Shown here one piece after another: positions 1 to 5,670 of a stretch of 9,000 bases of DNA. The stretch is from contig MNXK01000159.1 of the NCBI GenBank assembly GCA_001872165.1, positions 1-9,000 of the forward strand, read 5' to 3'. Numbering within the stretch: the first letter of the stretch is position 1; each line of letters opens with the position of its first letter. Made by a program: the position numbers and the translations under genes. The DNA is from Anaerolineae bacterium CG2_30_58_95 (GTDB lineage Bacteria > Chloroflexota > Anaerolineae > Anaerolineales > Villigracilaceae). The notes beneath the pieces were generated by a model, which was given only the letters and a program-made list of their open reading frames with translations, ran no database searches and had not been told where the DNA came from.

Positions 1-219
1 AAATTGCGCGTTTTTCAACTCATCCCGTACTTCATGAAAGGCACGCAGGCCACCCAGCCGGAAGTCAAGACTGGGCAAGCACGCAAAGTGACCGTCAGCG
101 CGCTGCAAGGGACTCTGCCGGTTCATTGCGATGGCGAGACGGTCTGCTATGCCGGTTCCGAGTTGACCATCGAACTGCTGCCGGGACAGATCGAATTCAT
201 CTGCCAGAAACCTGTTTAA
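1..219 (+). CDS. Diacylglycerol kinase-family lipid kinase, C-terminal fragment
   Basis: The frame is open from base 1 to a TAA at 217-219 and gives 72 residues, so the gene begins upstream of the window. The fragment shows the usual ending of the DagK/YegS lipid kinase family: a segment reading LIPYFMKGT, an ARKVTV strand, a PVHCDGE segment (the family's 'DGE' strand near the C-terminus), and a closing ELLPG beta strand. Family members phosphorylate diacylglycerol or related lipids with ATP to give phosphatidic acid at the inner membrane face. The catalytic N-terminal domain is outside the window, so substrate cannot be judged. The stop lies 6 bases before the GTG of the acyltransferase gene, which suggests co-transcription and a shared role in phosphatidic acid metabolism. 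Family identity comes from recognised sequence pattern only. Confidence 0.75.
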   Translation, partial: KLRVFQLIPYFMKGTQATQPEVKTGQARKVTVSALQGTLPVHCDGETVCYAGSELTIELLPGQIEFICQKPV

Positions 220-225
220 ACTGTC

Positions 226-909
226 GTGATAAGAACACTTCTCTATTATTTTCTTTGCTGGCTCGTCCGTGTGGGTACGCGGATTATTTGCCGTATTGAC
301 ATGGCTTCGCTGGCGCAGGTACCGGCGCGCGGACCGCTTATCCTGGTGACCAATCACATCGGTTCGTTGGAAGTGCCGCTGCTGTTTGCCCATCTCCAGC
401 CGCGACCCGTCACTGGCTTCGCCAAGATCGAGACCTGGGACGACCCTTTCATGGGCTGGCTTTTCGACCTGTGGGGCGCCATCCCCATCCGCCGCGGCGA
501 AGCGGATGTGGATGCTTTGCGAAAAGGCTTTACCGCGCTGGAACAGGGCTGCATCCTGGCCGTCGCCCCAGAGGGGACGCGCTCGCGTCACGGGCGGCTG
601 TTGCGCGCTCGTCCCGGCGTGGCGATGATTGCCCTGCGCTCTGGTGTGATGCTCCTGCCGCTGGCGCACTGGGGCGGGGAGAACTTCAGCGGCAACCTCA
701 AGCGCCTGAAGCGGACGGATTTTCACGTCAAGGTGGGGCAACCCTTCCGCCTGCAGGTGGAAGAGAAGGTAACGCGCCAGGTCCGCCAGCAGGTGGCGGA
801 CGAGATCATGTTCCAGATCGCTGCTCTCATGCCGGAGGCTTATAGAGGGGAGTATGTCATGATGGACAAATCGACGGCGAAGTACCTGCGGTTTGCTGTT
901 GGTGATTAG
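226..909 (+). CDS. plsC: 1-acyl-sn-glycerol-3-phosphate acyltransferase (PlsC-like)
   Basis: This 227-residue protein belongs to the PlsC/LPLAT family, which moves an acyl chain onto lysophosphatidic acid to make phosphatidic acid at the inner membrane. Residues 1-22 form a hydrophobic membrane-associating segment. Block I is NHIGSLE at 43-49, with His44. The family normally has Asp four residues after the spacer (HX4D), but here the position is Glu49. Block II-like GAIPIRRGE is at 84-92, and block III is PEGTRS at 115-120. A later LLPLAHWG segment matches the fourth block. The GTG start at 226 is chosen because it gives the full N-terminal hydrophobic helix; an in-frame ATG at 301 would remove it. 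No strong ribosome binding site is visible, which fits translational coupling to the gene ending 6 bases upstream. The exact acyl acceptor is inferred. Confidence 0.85.
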   Translation: MIRTLLYYFLCWLVRVGTRIICRIDMASLAQVPARGPLILVTNHIGSLEVPLLFAHLQPRPVTGFAKIETWDDPFMGWLFDLWGAIPIRRGEADVDALRKGFTALEQGCILAVAPEGTRSRHGRLLRARPGVAMIALRSGVMLLPLAHWGGENFSGNLKRLKRTDFHVKVGQPFRLQVEEKVTRQVRQQVADEIMFQIAALMPEAYRGEYVMMDKSTAKYLRFAVGD

Positions 910-951
910 CACAGGATACTAGCCACGAATTTCACGAACTAAGGTGACAGC

Positions 952-1143
952 ATGGTCAAAATCATCCTGCGTGGCAAAGAATACGAAGTCCGCCCCGGCA
1001 TGACGCTGCTCTCGGCGCTCAAGAGAATTGATATTTTGCCCGAATCGGTCATCGCCACCCGTGACGGCGAATTGATCGTAGAGGATGAAATCCTGCGCGA
1101 GGGCGAGACGATCAAGCTTGTGGCGGTCATCTCTGGAGGGTGA
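952..1143 (+). CDS. ttuB: Ubiquitin-like sulfur carrier (MoaD/ThiS/TtuB family)
   Basis: A 63-residue beta-grasp protein ending in the diagnostic Gly-Gly (VISGG at 59-63). In this family that terminus is adenylated by an E1-like enzyme and converted to a thiocarboxylate that donates sulfur. Length and ending fit MoaD, ThiS and TtuB. The assignment to TtuB rests on context: the next gene, 93 bases downstream on the same strand, is a TtuA-type tRNA thiolase, and in Thermus TtuB is the sulfur donor of TtuA. An AAGGTG ribosome binding site at 941-946 sits 5 bases before the ATG. No E1-like activating enzyme or cysteine desulfurase is in the window. ThiS or MoaD roles cannot be excluded, and some members also conjugate to proteins. 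Confidence 0.8.
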   Translation: MVKIILRGKEYEVRPGMTLLSALKRIDILPESVIATRDGELIVEDEILREGETIKLVAVISGG

Positions 1144-1150
1144 GTGCGGC

Positions 1151-1200
1151 GTGAAACGTAATGCGTAAAACGTAATGGTATCTTACGTTTCACGTTTCAC
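1151..1200. repeat. Heptad-period hairpin repeat, GTGAAAC/GTAATGC type
   Basis: The sequence reads in 7-base steps: gtgaaac, gtaatgc, gtaaaac, gtaatgg, tatctta, cgtttca, cgtttca. The right end is the reverse complement of the left type, so 1151-1168 pairs with 1183-1200 at 15 of 18 positions around a 14-base (two-heptad) loop; the first 9 outer base pairs are perfect. It begins 7 bases after the stop of the sulfur carrier gene and fills most of the gap before ttuA. No T-run follows, so it is not a classical rho-independent terminator, although the hairpin could attenuate or protect the transcript. Confidence 0.75.
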
Positions 1201-1236
1201 TCTTCCTCATGCAAGACGCTTATGGAATGAATCACC

Positions 1237-2163
1237 ATGAAATGCAGAACCTGCGGCCAAAAAGCCGCTGTCAACATGCGCCAGCACAAACTGGCTCTAT
1301 GCAAGGAACACTACCTCGAATGGGTCCCGGCGCAGGTTGAACGCTTCATCAAAAAGTACCGCATGTTCAGCCGCGAGGAGAAAATCCTTGTGGCGGTTTC
1401 GGGCGGCAAGGATTCGCTCTCGTTGTGGGATATCCTCCATCGCCTCGGCTACGTAGCCGACGGCCTCTACATCTGCCTCGGCATTGATGAGGGCATTGCC
1501 TACTCGTCCGAGTCGCAGCGCCTGACCGAGGAATTTGCTGCCGAGCGCGGCCTGAAACTGCAAATCGTCAACATCCAGCAACAGACAGGGATGACCATTC
1601 CTGAACTGTCCACGGCGACCATGCGCGGGCGCGGCAAATCCTGTTCGGTTTGCGGACTGGTCAAGCGTCACGAAATGAACCGCATCGCGCGTGACTTCGG
1701 CTACGCTGTTCTGGCCACCGGTCACAATCTGGACGACGAGGCCGCGGTGCTGTTCGGCAATACGCTGACCTGGTCGGGCGAATACCTGCTGCGGCAGGGA
1801 CCGGTTCTTCCTGCGACCCCCGGCCTGGCGCGCAAGGTCAAGCCGCTCTGTCGCCTCTACGAGCGCGAGATGCTCGCCTACGCCCTGTTGCGCGGCATTG
1901 AGTACATTTACGACGAGTGTCCCTTCGCCGTGGGCGCGACCTCGATTTACTACAAGGAATTGCTCAATGAATTGGAAAACAACCGTCCGGGTGCGAAGTT
2001 GTCCTTCTACCTGTCCTTCCTCGAAGCGCGCAAAAAGGGACTGTTCGCCGAGCCCGAAGCCATCCAGCAGGAGCTTCATCCCTGTCCCAACTGCGGGCAG
2101 CCGACTTCCGCGCCGGGATTGTGCGCGTTTTGCAAAATGACTTCTAAAGCCAATACTGTTTAG
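1237..2163 (+). CDS. ttuA: tRNA-5-methyluridine(54) 2-sulfurtransferase-like (TtuA/Ncs6 group)
   Basis: This 308-residue protein has the complete architecture of the TtuA branch of the TtcA/TtuA tRNA 2-thiolation family. An N-terminal zinc ribbon is formed by Cys3, Cys6, Cys22 and His25. The ATP-pyrophosphatase P-loop is SGGKDS at 55-60. Cys136 and Cys139 (CSVC), together with Cys228 (ECPF), are the expected iron-sulfur cluster ligands. TGHNLDDEA at 161-169 is a conserved nucleotide-binding block. A C-terminal zinc ribbon uses Cys283, Cys286, Cys296 and Cys299. In Thermus the enzyme makes 2-thiouridine at position 54, using the TtuB thiocarboxylate; the archaeal and eukaryotic Ncs6 relatives act on U34. 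The upstream Gly-Gly carrier supports the TtuA role. The ATG at 1237 puts Cys3 in its usual place, though its ribosome binding site is weak. The last codons (Asn-Thr-Val-stop) come from an inserted element at 2151-2251. Confidence 0.87.
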   Translation: MKCRTCGQKAAVNMRQHKLALCKEHYLEWVPAQVERFIKKYRMFSREEKILVAVSGGKDSLSLWDILHRLGYVADGLYICLGIDEGIAYSSESQRLTEEFAAERGLKLQIVNIQQQTGMTIPELSTATMRGRGKSCSVCGLVKRHEMNRIARDFGYAVLATGHNLDDEAAVLFGNTLTWSGEYLLRQGPVLPATPGLARKVKPLCRLYEREMLAYALLRGIEYIYDECPFAVGATSIYYKELLNELENNRPGAKLSFYLSFLEARKKGLFAEPEAIQQELHPCPNCGQPTSAPGLCAFCKMTSKANTV

Positions 2164-2251
2164 TTAAGAAGGTCGGGCTCCCATGCCCGACGGCGTGCCC
2201 GCAGGGTGCTTCGCGAGGAGCCGTCTCTGCGACCTTATCTAAACAGTATTG
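2151..2251. mobile_element. 101-bp MITE-like element with 13-bp inverted ends and 10-bp flanking direct repeats
   Basis: The ends are perfect 13-base inverted repeats, caatactgtttag at 2151-2163 and ctaaacagtattg at 2239-2251. The flanks are perfect 10-base direct repeats, cttctaaagc at 2141-2150 and 2252-2261, as expected of a target-site duplication. Inside are nested inverted repeats: aaggtc 2169-2174 with gacctt 2231-2236, gtcgggc 2172-2178 with gcccgac 2185-2191, and gacggc 2189-2194 with gccgtc 2220-2225. It has no coding capacity, so movement would need a transposase elsewhere. The left end supplies the present stop codon of ttuA. No matching transposase family was recognised. Confidence 0.72.
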
Positions 2252-2261
2252 CTTCTAAAGC

Positions 2262-2312
2262 CAGTGTTTAGTATTCAGTGACTGATCACTGAATACTGAA
2301 CACTGAAAACTG
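2262..2312. repeat. Heptad-period hairpin repeat, TGAANAC type
   Basis: The right half reads tgatcac, tgaatac, tgaacac, tgaaaac, and the left half is its mirror (gtgttta, gtattca, gtgactg). Positions 2262-2281 pair with 2286-2305 at 19 of 20 positions plus one G-U wobble, around a 4-base loop. It directly abuts the 101-bp inserted element. Before that insertion it would have abutted and partly formed the end of ttuA, since a TAG at 2269-2271 is in frame once the element is removed. No T-run follows the stem. Confidence 0.78.
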
Positions 2313-2357
2313 CCCCGGTGGTCGTAGTTTCCGCCTTATCAAAACATGGGAGAAAGC

Positions 2358-3062
2358 ATGAAGCAGTATCGTTACTTCGACCTCATCATGGCCCTCTTCG
2401 TGACGGTGCTCGTCGTGAGCAACATCGCCTCCTCGGCCAAGATCGTGGACTGGGGCTTCAGCCTATTCGGCGTCCGCATGGCCTTCGACGCGGGGACGCT
2501 GCTCTTCCCGGTCAGCTATATTTTTGGTGACATCCTCACCGAAGTCTACGGCTACAAAAACTCGCGGCGAGTCATCTGGGCTGGATTCGCCTGCCTGGCG
2601 TTGAGCGCGGGCATTTTTTGGATCGTCAGTATCCTGCCGGGTGAAGCGCAATGGCAACAATATGCCGGCGACGCGGCCTATCTTGCCATCCTGGGCGGCA
2701 TGTCCAGCGGCGGGATTGTGCTGGCCAGCCTGGCCGGATTCTGGTCGGGGGAGTTTTCCAACTCGTTTGTGCTGGCGAAGATGAAAATTCTGACCAAGGG
2801 TCGCTGGTTGTGGACGCGCACCATCGGCAGCACCCTCGTCGGCGAACTGGTGGATACAGTCGTGTTTATCGTCATTGCTTCGCTCTTCAAGGTTTTCCCC
2901 TGGAGCCTGTTCCTGACGCTGACGCTGACCAATTATTTATTCAAATGCGGCGTGGAGGCGCTAATGACGCCGGTCACGTATGGGGTGGTGCGGGGATTGA
3001 AAAAGGCGGAGAACGAGGATTATTACGACCGCGAGACAAATTTCAATCCATTCAAAGTATGA
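2358..3062 (+). CDS. yhhQ: Queuosine precursor transporter (YhhQ/COG1738 family)
   Basis: A 234-residue integral membrane protein of the YhhQ (DUF165) family, which imports queuosine precursors such as preQ0/preQ1 for the wobble-base modification of tRNAs Asn, Asp, His and Tyr. About six hydrophobic segments are visible. Family landmarks are present in order: FPVSYIFGDILTEVYG, EFSNSFVLAKMK, RTIGSTLVGELVDT, and the NYLFKCGVEALMTPVTY block near the end. The start at 2358 is preferred over the in-frame ATG at 2346 because GGGAG at 2348-2352 lies 5 bases before it, overlapping the earlier ATG. No queuosine biosynthesis gene is in the window, so whether the cargo is preQ0, preQ1 or queuine is open. 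Neighbouring tRNA modification genes fit the assignment. Confidence 0.87.
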   Translation: MKQYRYFDLIMALFVTVLVVSNIASSAKIVDWGFSLFGVRMAFDAGTLLFPVSYIFGDILTEVYGYKNSRRVIWAGFACLALSAGIFWIVSILPGEAQWQQYAGDAAYLAILGGMSSGGIVLASLAGFWSGEFSNSFVLAKMKILTKGRWLWTRTIGSTLVGELVDTVVFIVIASLFKVFPWSLFLTLTLTNYLFKCGVEALMTPVTYGVVRGLKKAENEDYYDRETNFNPFKV

Positions 3063-3094
3063 TGAGGCGATGATTCACTTCCCTTCTTCTGTTG

Positions 3095-3100
3095 TATAAT
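3095..3100 (+). promoter_or_regulatory. Probable -10 box for the DUF2442/DUF4160 pair
   Basis: A perfect TATAAT lies 45 bases upstream of the ATG at 3146, in the gap after the transporter gene. The -35 region is poor: gattca at 3072-3077 gives a 17-base spacer but matches TTGACA weakly. The surrounding 11 bases, tgttgtataat, occur identically on the - strand just upstream of vapB. The transcript start is inferred only. Confidence 0.45.
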
Positions 3101-3145
3101 AAAATCGTCGAAGTCAGAGGTCGCTTTTATCACGAGGAAAATCCT

Positions 3146-3436
3146 ATGTTCACGCCAAAGATTGTAGAGGCGCAGCCGCTGAATGGTTACAAAATTCGCC
3201 TGAGATTTGCCGATGGCGCTGCCGGGGAAGTTGACCTTTCCCATCTGGCCGGGAGAGGCGTGTTTGCCTGCTGGAACGATTACGAGGATTTTAAAAAGGT
3301 TTCCATCGAAGGCGGCCGGCGGCTGGCATGGGCGGAAGACATTGACATTGACGCCGATTCCCTCTACATGAAGCTGACCGGCAAGACGCCCGAAGAACTA
3401 TTCCCCGCTCTCAAAGAAAACCCTGTCTATGCCTGA
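3146..3436 (+). CDS. DUF2442 family protein, possible antitoxin-like partner
   Basis: A 96-residue protein with the DUF2442 pattern: an N-terminal strand ending YKIRLRFADGAAGEVDLSHL, a GVFACWNDYEDFKKV segment, and the typical GGRRLAWAEDIDIDADSLYMKLTG block. The ATG at 3146 is chosen over an upstream in-frame ATG at 3092 because GAGGA at 3134-3138 lies 7 bases before it and because the earlier start would begin inside the probable -10 region. Its stop overlaps the start of the DUF4160 gene by 8 bases. Overlapping DUF2442/DUF4160 pairs have been proposed as toxin-antitoxin-like modules, but the biochemical role is not established and I assign none. No DNA-binding motif is obvious. Confidence 0.8.
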   Translation: MFTPKIVEAQPLNGYKIRLRFADGAAGEVDLSHLAGRGVFACWNDYEDFKKVSIEGGRRLAWAEDIDIDADSLYMKLTGKTPEELFPALKENPVYA

Positions 3437-3689
3437 GATTTGCCGCTTTTTCGGCATCGTCATCCGCATGTTCTACGATGACCACAATCCGCCTCATTTC
3501 CATGCGTTCTATGGCGATGATGAAGCGTGGGTCAACATCAACACATTGGCAGTGTTCCATGGCAGTCTTCCATCACGCGCATTAGGATTGGTTATCGAAT
3601 GGGCATCCATGCACCAGGATGAACTCCGTCACGATTGGGAACTTGCCAGAAAACAACAGCAACCTGAAAAAATCAAGCCGTTGAGATAA
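3429..3689 (+). CDS. DUF4160 family protein, possible toxin-like partner
   Basis: An 86-residue protein with the DUF4160 signature: FFGIVIRMFYDDHNPPHFHAFYGD at the N-terminus, in which His19, His23 and His25 form the conserved histidine cluster. The C-terminal half is helical and basic (ELARKQQQPEKIKPLR). It starts 8 bases inside the end of the DUF2442 gene, so translation is almost certainly coupled. The pair is transcribed away from the transporter and ends 60 bases before the convergent stop of glnA. The histidine cluster is conserved in the family, but no reaction is established. Toxin status is a hypothesis from the paired, overlapping layout. Confidence 0.8.
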   Translation: MPEICRFFGIVIRMFYDDHNPPHFHAFYGDDEAWVNINTLAVFHGSLPSRALGLVIEWASMHQDELRHDWELARKQQQPEKIKPLR

Positions 3690-3749
3690 GGATAACGCTC
3701 GTCTGTGACTGGAATCCGCTCGAAGGGACGCTCAAAATTTACCGCTTTC

Positions 3750-5087
3750 CTACGCCACTTCCAGATACCTCTCTATCTCCCAATCCGTGACGTGGGTGCG
3801 GGATTCTTCCACATCCGCCCACTTGGCGCGGGTAAAAGCCTCGTAGGTGATCGGGCCAAGCGCCTCCTGGAGCACTTTATCGGTCGCCAGTTCGCGCAAT
3901 GCCTCAGAAAGTGAACCGGGCAGGGATGGGATCTTCATCCGCTTACGGTCGTCCTCAGACAGGTGATAGACGTTGACATTGTTGAGCGGTTTGGGTGGGG
4001 TCATCCCTTTGTCAATGCCGTCCAAAGCGGCGGCCAGCATGACGGTGAAGGCCAGGTATGGATTAGAGGATGGGTCGGGGAAGCGCAGTTCAGCACGCAT
4101 GGCTTTATTGCGCCCTTCGGTGTAGCGCGGGATGCGGATCAGCGCCGAGCGGTTGATCTGCGCCCAGCCAACGTACACCGGCGCTTCGTAGCCGGGCACC
4201 AGCCGCTTGTACGAGTTGATCGTCGGGGCGACGACCGCGGCCAGCGCGCGGGCGTGGGTCAATTGTCCGGCGATGAACGAGTAGGCCAGTTTCGAGAGGT
4301 GATGATCGTCCTTGGGGTCGAAGAACAGGTTATCTCCCTTTTTATCGAACAACGACTGATGACAGTGCATACCAGAGCCGTTGATGCCGAAGATCGGTTT
4401 GGGCATGAACGAGGCGACCAAGCCGTGCTGTGCGGCGATGGCTTTGACGGTGTACTTGAGCGTCAGAACTTTGTCAGCGGTGCGCAGGGCGTCGTCGAAG
4501 CGGAAGTCAATCTCGTGCTGGCCGCGGGCGACCTCGTGGTGGCCGACTTCCACTTCCAGGCCCATCGTGCTCAAGGCGTCCATCAACTCGGTACGGACGC
4601 GCACGGCCTCGTCGTCAGCCGAAAAATCGAAGTAGCCGCCGATGTCGTGCGGCACAGGATGAACGCTCTCGCCGCCATTGCGCTTGAAGAGGAAGAACTC
4701 CGGTTCCGGCCCTACGTTGTACGTCCAACCGCGCTCGGCTACTTTAGCGAGCATCTGCTTCAGTGTCCCGCGCGGATCGCCCTCGAAGGGCGTGCCGTCG
4801 GGCGTGTAGATGTCGCAGAAGAGGCGCGCCCGCCGGAAGTCCGCGGGGGACCACGGCAGGACGGCGTACGTGTCGGGGTCAATCACCAGGCGCATGTCAC
4901 TTTCCTGGATGCGGGCGAAGCCTTCCACCGACGAGCCGTCGAACCAGACGCCGTCTTCGAGAGCGGTATCCAGTTGCTTGACGGGCGCGTCTACGCTCTT
5001 GACCGCGCCGGTCACGTCAGAGAACTGGTAGGAGATGAATTTGACGTTATCATTTTTGACACGAGCGAGAAGTTCTTTGGTATCCAT
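3750..5087 (-). CDS. glnA: Glutamine synthetase type I
   Basis: A 445-residue cytoplasmic enzyme that joins ammonia to glutamate with ATP. Visible type I landmarks are WFDGSSVEGFARIQESDM (48-65), GPEPEFFLF, the ATP-binding KPIFGINGSGMHCHQSLF, NSYKRLVPGYEAPVYVGW, and the RAELRFPDPSSNPYLAF block. In place of the adenylylated tyrosine region of E. coli-type enzymes it has NVYHLSEDDRKRMKIPSLPGSL, and its length is that of the GSI-alpha group, so control by adenylylation is unlikely. Arg59 in the GFARIQESDM loop matches the position used for feedback inhibition in Bacillus. The ATG at 5085-5087 is chosen because AGAGG lies 5 bases upstream and the family begins there. An in-frame extension upstream to 5228 does not resemble the family. 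It is convergent with the DUF4160 gene. Confidence 0.95.
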   Translation of the reverse strand: MDTKELLARVKNDNVKFISYQFSDVTGAVKSVDAPVKQLDTALEDGVWFDGSSVEGFARIQESDMRLVIDPDTYAVLPWSPADFRRARLFCDIYTPDGTPFEGDPRGTLKQMLAKVAERGWTYNVGPEPEFFLFKRNGGESVHPVPHDIGGYFDFSADDEAVRVRTELMDALSTMGLEVEVGHHEVARGQHEIDFRFDDALRTADKVLTLKYTVKAIAAQHGLVASFMPKPIFGINGSGMHCHQSLFDKKGDNLFFDPKDDHHLSKLAYSFIAGQLTHARALAAVVAPTINSYKRLVPGYEAPVYVGWAQINRSALIRIPRYTEGRNKAMRAELRFPDPSSNPYLAFTVMLAAALDGIDKGMTPPKPLNNVNVYHLSEDDRKRMKIPSLPGSLSEALRELATDKVLQEALGPITYEAFTRAKWADVEESRTHVTDWEIERYLEVA

Positions 5088-5089
5088 TT

Positions 5090-5278
5090 TTACCTCTTTG
5101 GTGTGGATGATGTGATGGGTTGGCGGGACAATGTCCGAATCGAACAGGAGCCGGTACGCGCGTGACCTCGATCCTGCGCGTCCGGCCGGGACTGGAATCC
5201 ACACGAACGCGGCAGCATCACCGGCCACGACTTGCCGGGCAGGGATAGAACGTCAGGAGCAGGTCGGTCGTTTTTCAT
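5090..5278 (-). CDS. Short leader ORF upstream of glnA, unrecognised
   Basis: A 62-codon frame starts at ATG 5276-5278 with GGAGA (positions 5285-5289) six bases upstream, and ends in TAA two bases before the glnA ATG, within the glnA ribosome binding site region. The predicted peptide begins MKNDRPAPDVLSLPGKSW and is rich in Arg, Ser and Pro, with no family I recognise and no membrane segment. It could be a real small protein, a leader whose translation controls glnA by coupling, or simply an open frame by chance in GC-rich DNA. The well-placed ribosome binding site and the tight junction are the only support. Confidence 0.35.
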   Translation of the reverse strand: MKNDRPAPDVLSLPGKSWPVMLPRSCGFQSRPDAQDRGHARTGSCSIRTLSRQPITSSTPKR

Positions 5279-5295
5279 CGAGGTTCTCCAAAACA

Positions 5296-5321
5296 AAAAG
5301 GCACGCGCGGGCGTGCCTTTT
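5296..5321 (-). terminator. Rho-independent terminator-like hairpin ahead of glnA leader
   Basis: The arms aaaaggcacgc (5296-5306) and gcgtgcctttt (5311-5321) pair perfectly over 11 bases around a 4-base loop. Read on the - strand, the stem is followed by a T-rich tract (TTTTTGTTTT), which makes a good intrinsic terminator in the direction of glnA. The + strand tail is shorter. It lies 17 bases upstream of the leader ORF, so it either ends an upstream transcript or acts as an attenuator in the glnA leader. Confidence 0.65.
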
Positions 5322-5363
5322 GCACAATAAAACATCGGCTGGCAGCCCTTCCATAGATACAAA

Positions 5364-5380
5364 CAGGCGGATTCCGCCTG
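5364..5380. repeat. Short perfect inverted repeat upstream of glnA
   Basis: caggcgg (5364-5370) and ccgcctg (5374-5380) form a 7-bp stem with a 3-base loop. It lies in the region that would be the glnA leader if the promoter is further upstream. No T-run follows, and no known riboswitch core is recognised around it. Confidence 0.4.
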
Positions 5381-5472
5381 ACCACCGCGCACGCCTTGGC
5401 CCACCTGTTACCAGATGGATTTCAGCACAGGCACAGGTTTAATGCCGTTGCGCTTCTTTCGGAAGGGAGAAA

Positions 5473-5492
5473 GGAGCCTGTGATCAGGCTCC
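5473..5492. repeat. Perfect 8-bp-stem inverted repeat
   Basis: ggagcctg (5473-5480) and caggctcc (5485-5492) pair around a tgat loop. The stretch from 5322 to 5520 otherwise holds no gene that I can support. The hairpin may belong to the glnA leader or to the adjoining repeat cluster. Confidence 0.4.
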
Positions 5493-5522
5493 GGAGGCAT
5501 CCGCTGATCTATCCGATTTTCT

Positions 5523-5618
5523 GACCTCACCCATCCCCTACCCGGCCTCCGGCCGCCCTCCTCTTCCCTTTCCTGGCAGGAGAGGGAAGAGGAGGGCAGG
5601 GAGGGGAAGGGTGAGGTC
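5523..5618. repeat. 96-bp palindromic intergenic repeat (GACCTCACCC...GGGTGAGGTC)
   Basis: The outer arms gacctcaccc (5523-5532) and gggtgaggtc (5609-5618) are perfect complements. An inner 15-bp stem pairs 5555-5569 with 5583-5597 (gccctcctcttccct and its complement). Strand composition is strongly skewed, pyrimidine-rich on the left and purine-rich on the right. This type of CTCACCC/CCTCTCCC palindrome is recalled as a dispersed repeat in several bacterial groups. No coding capacity is seen. Confidence 0.65.
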
Positions 5619-5670
5619 TTTAACACCCGGCTCGCGCCGGGGAACCTCCACCTCGTCATCTCTTTTACCA

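Noticed and set aside
922..938. Imperfect repeat cacgaat/ttcacgaa just after plsC
   Set aside because: Two copies of cacgaa at 9-base spacing may be the remnant of another dispersed intergenic repeat, but it is too short to support as a feature.
1297..2079. 260-codon frame on the - strand across ttuA
   Set aside because: It lies opposite ttuA, which has complete zinc-ribbon, P-loop and iron-sulfur motifs; the antisense product shows no family pattern.
3690..3749. Terminator between the convergent DUF4160 and glnA genes
   Set aside because: No stable hairpin with a T-run is visible in these 60 bases.
3963..5165. Long open frame (400 codons) on the + strand across glnA
   Set aside because: It is antisense to a clear glutamine synthetase gene and its protein has no recognisable family; it is a by-product of GC-rich codon use.
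5088..5228. 47-residue N-terminal extension of glutamine synthetase
   Set aside because: The family starts at MDTKELL, which has its own ribosome binding site; the extension is unlike any GS N-terminus.
5322..5520. Glutamine riboswitch or ANTAR-type leader for glnA
   Set aside because: I could not find the conserved glutamine riboswitch core or paired hexaloop stems; only simple short inverted repeats are visible.
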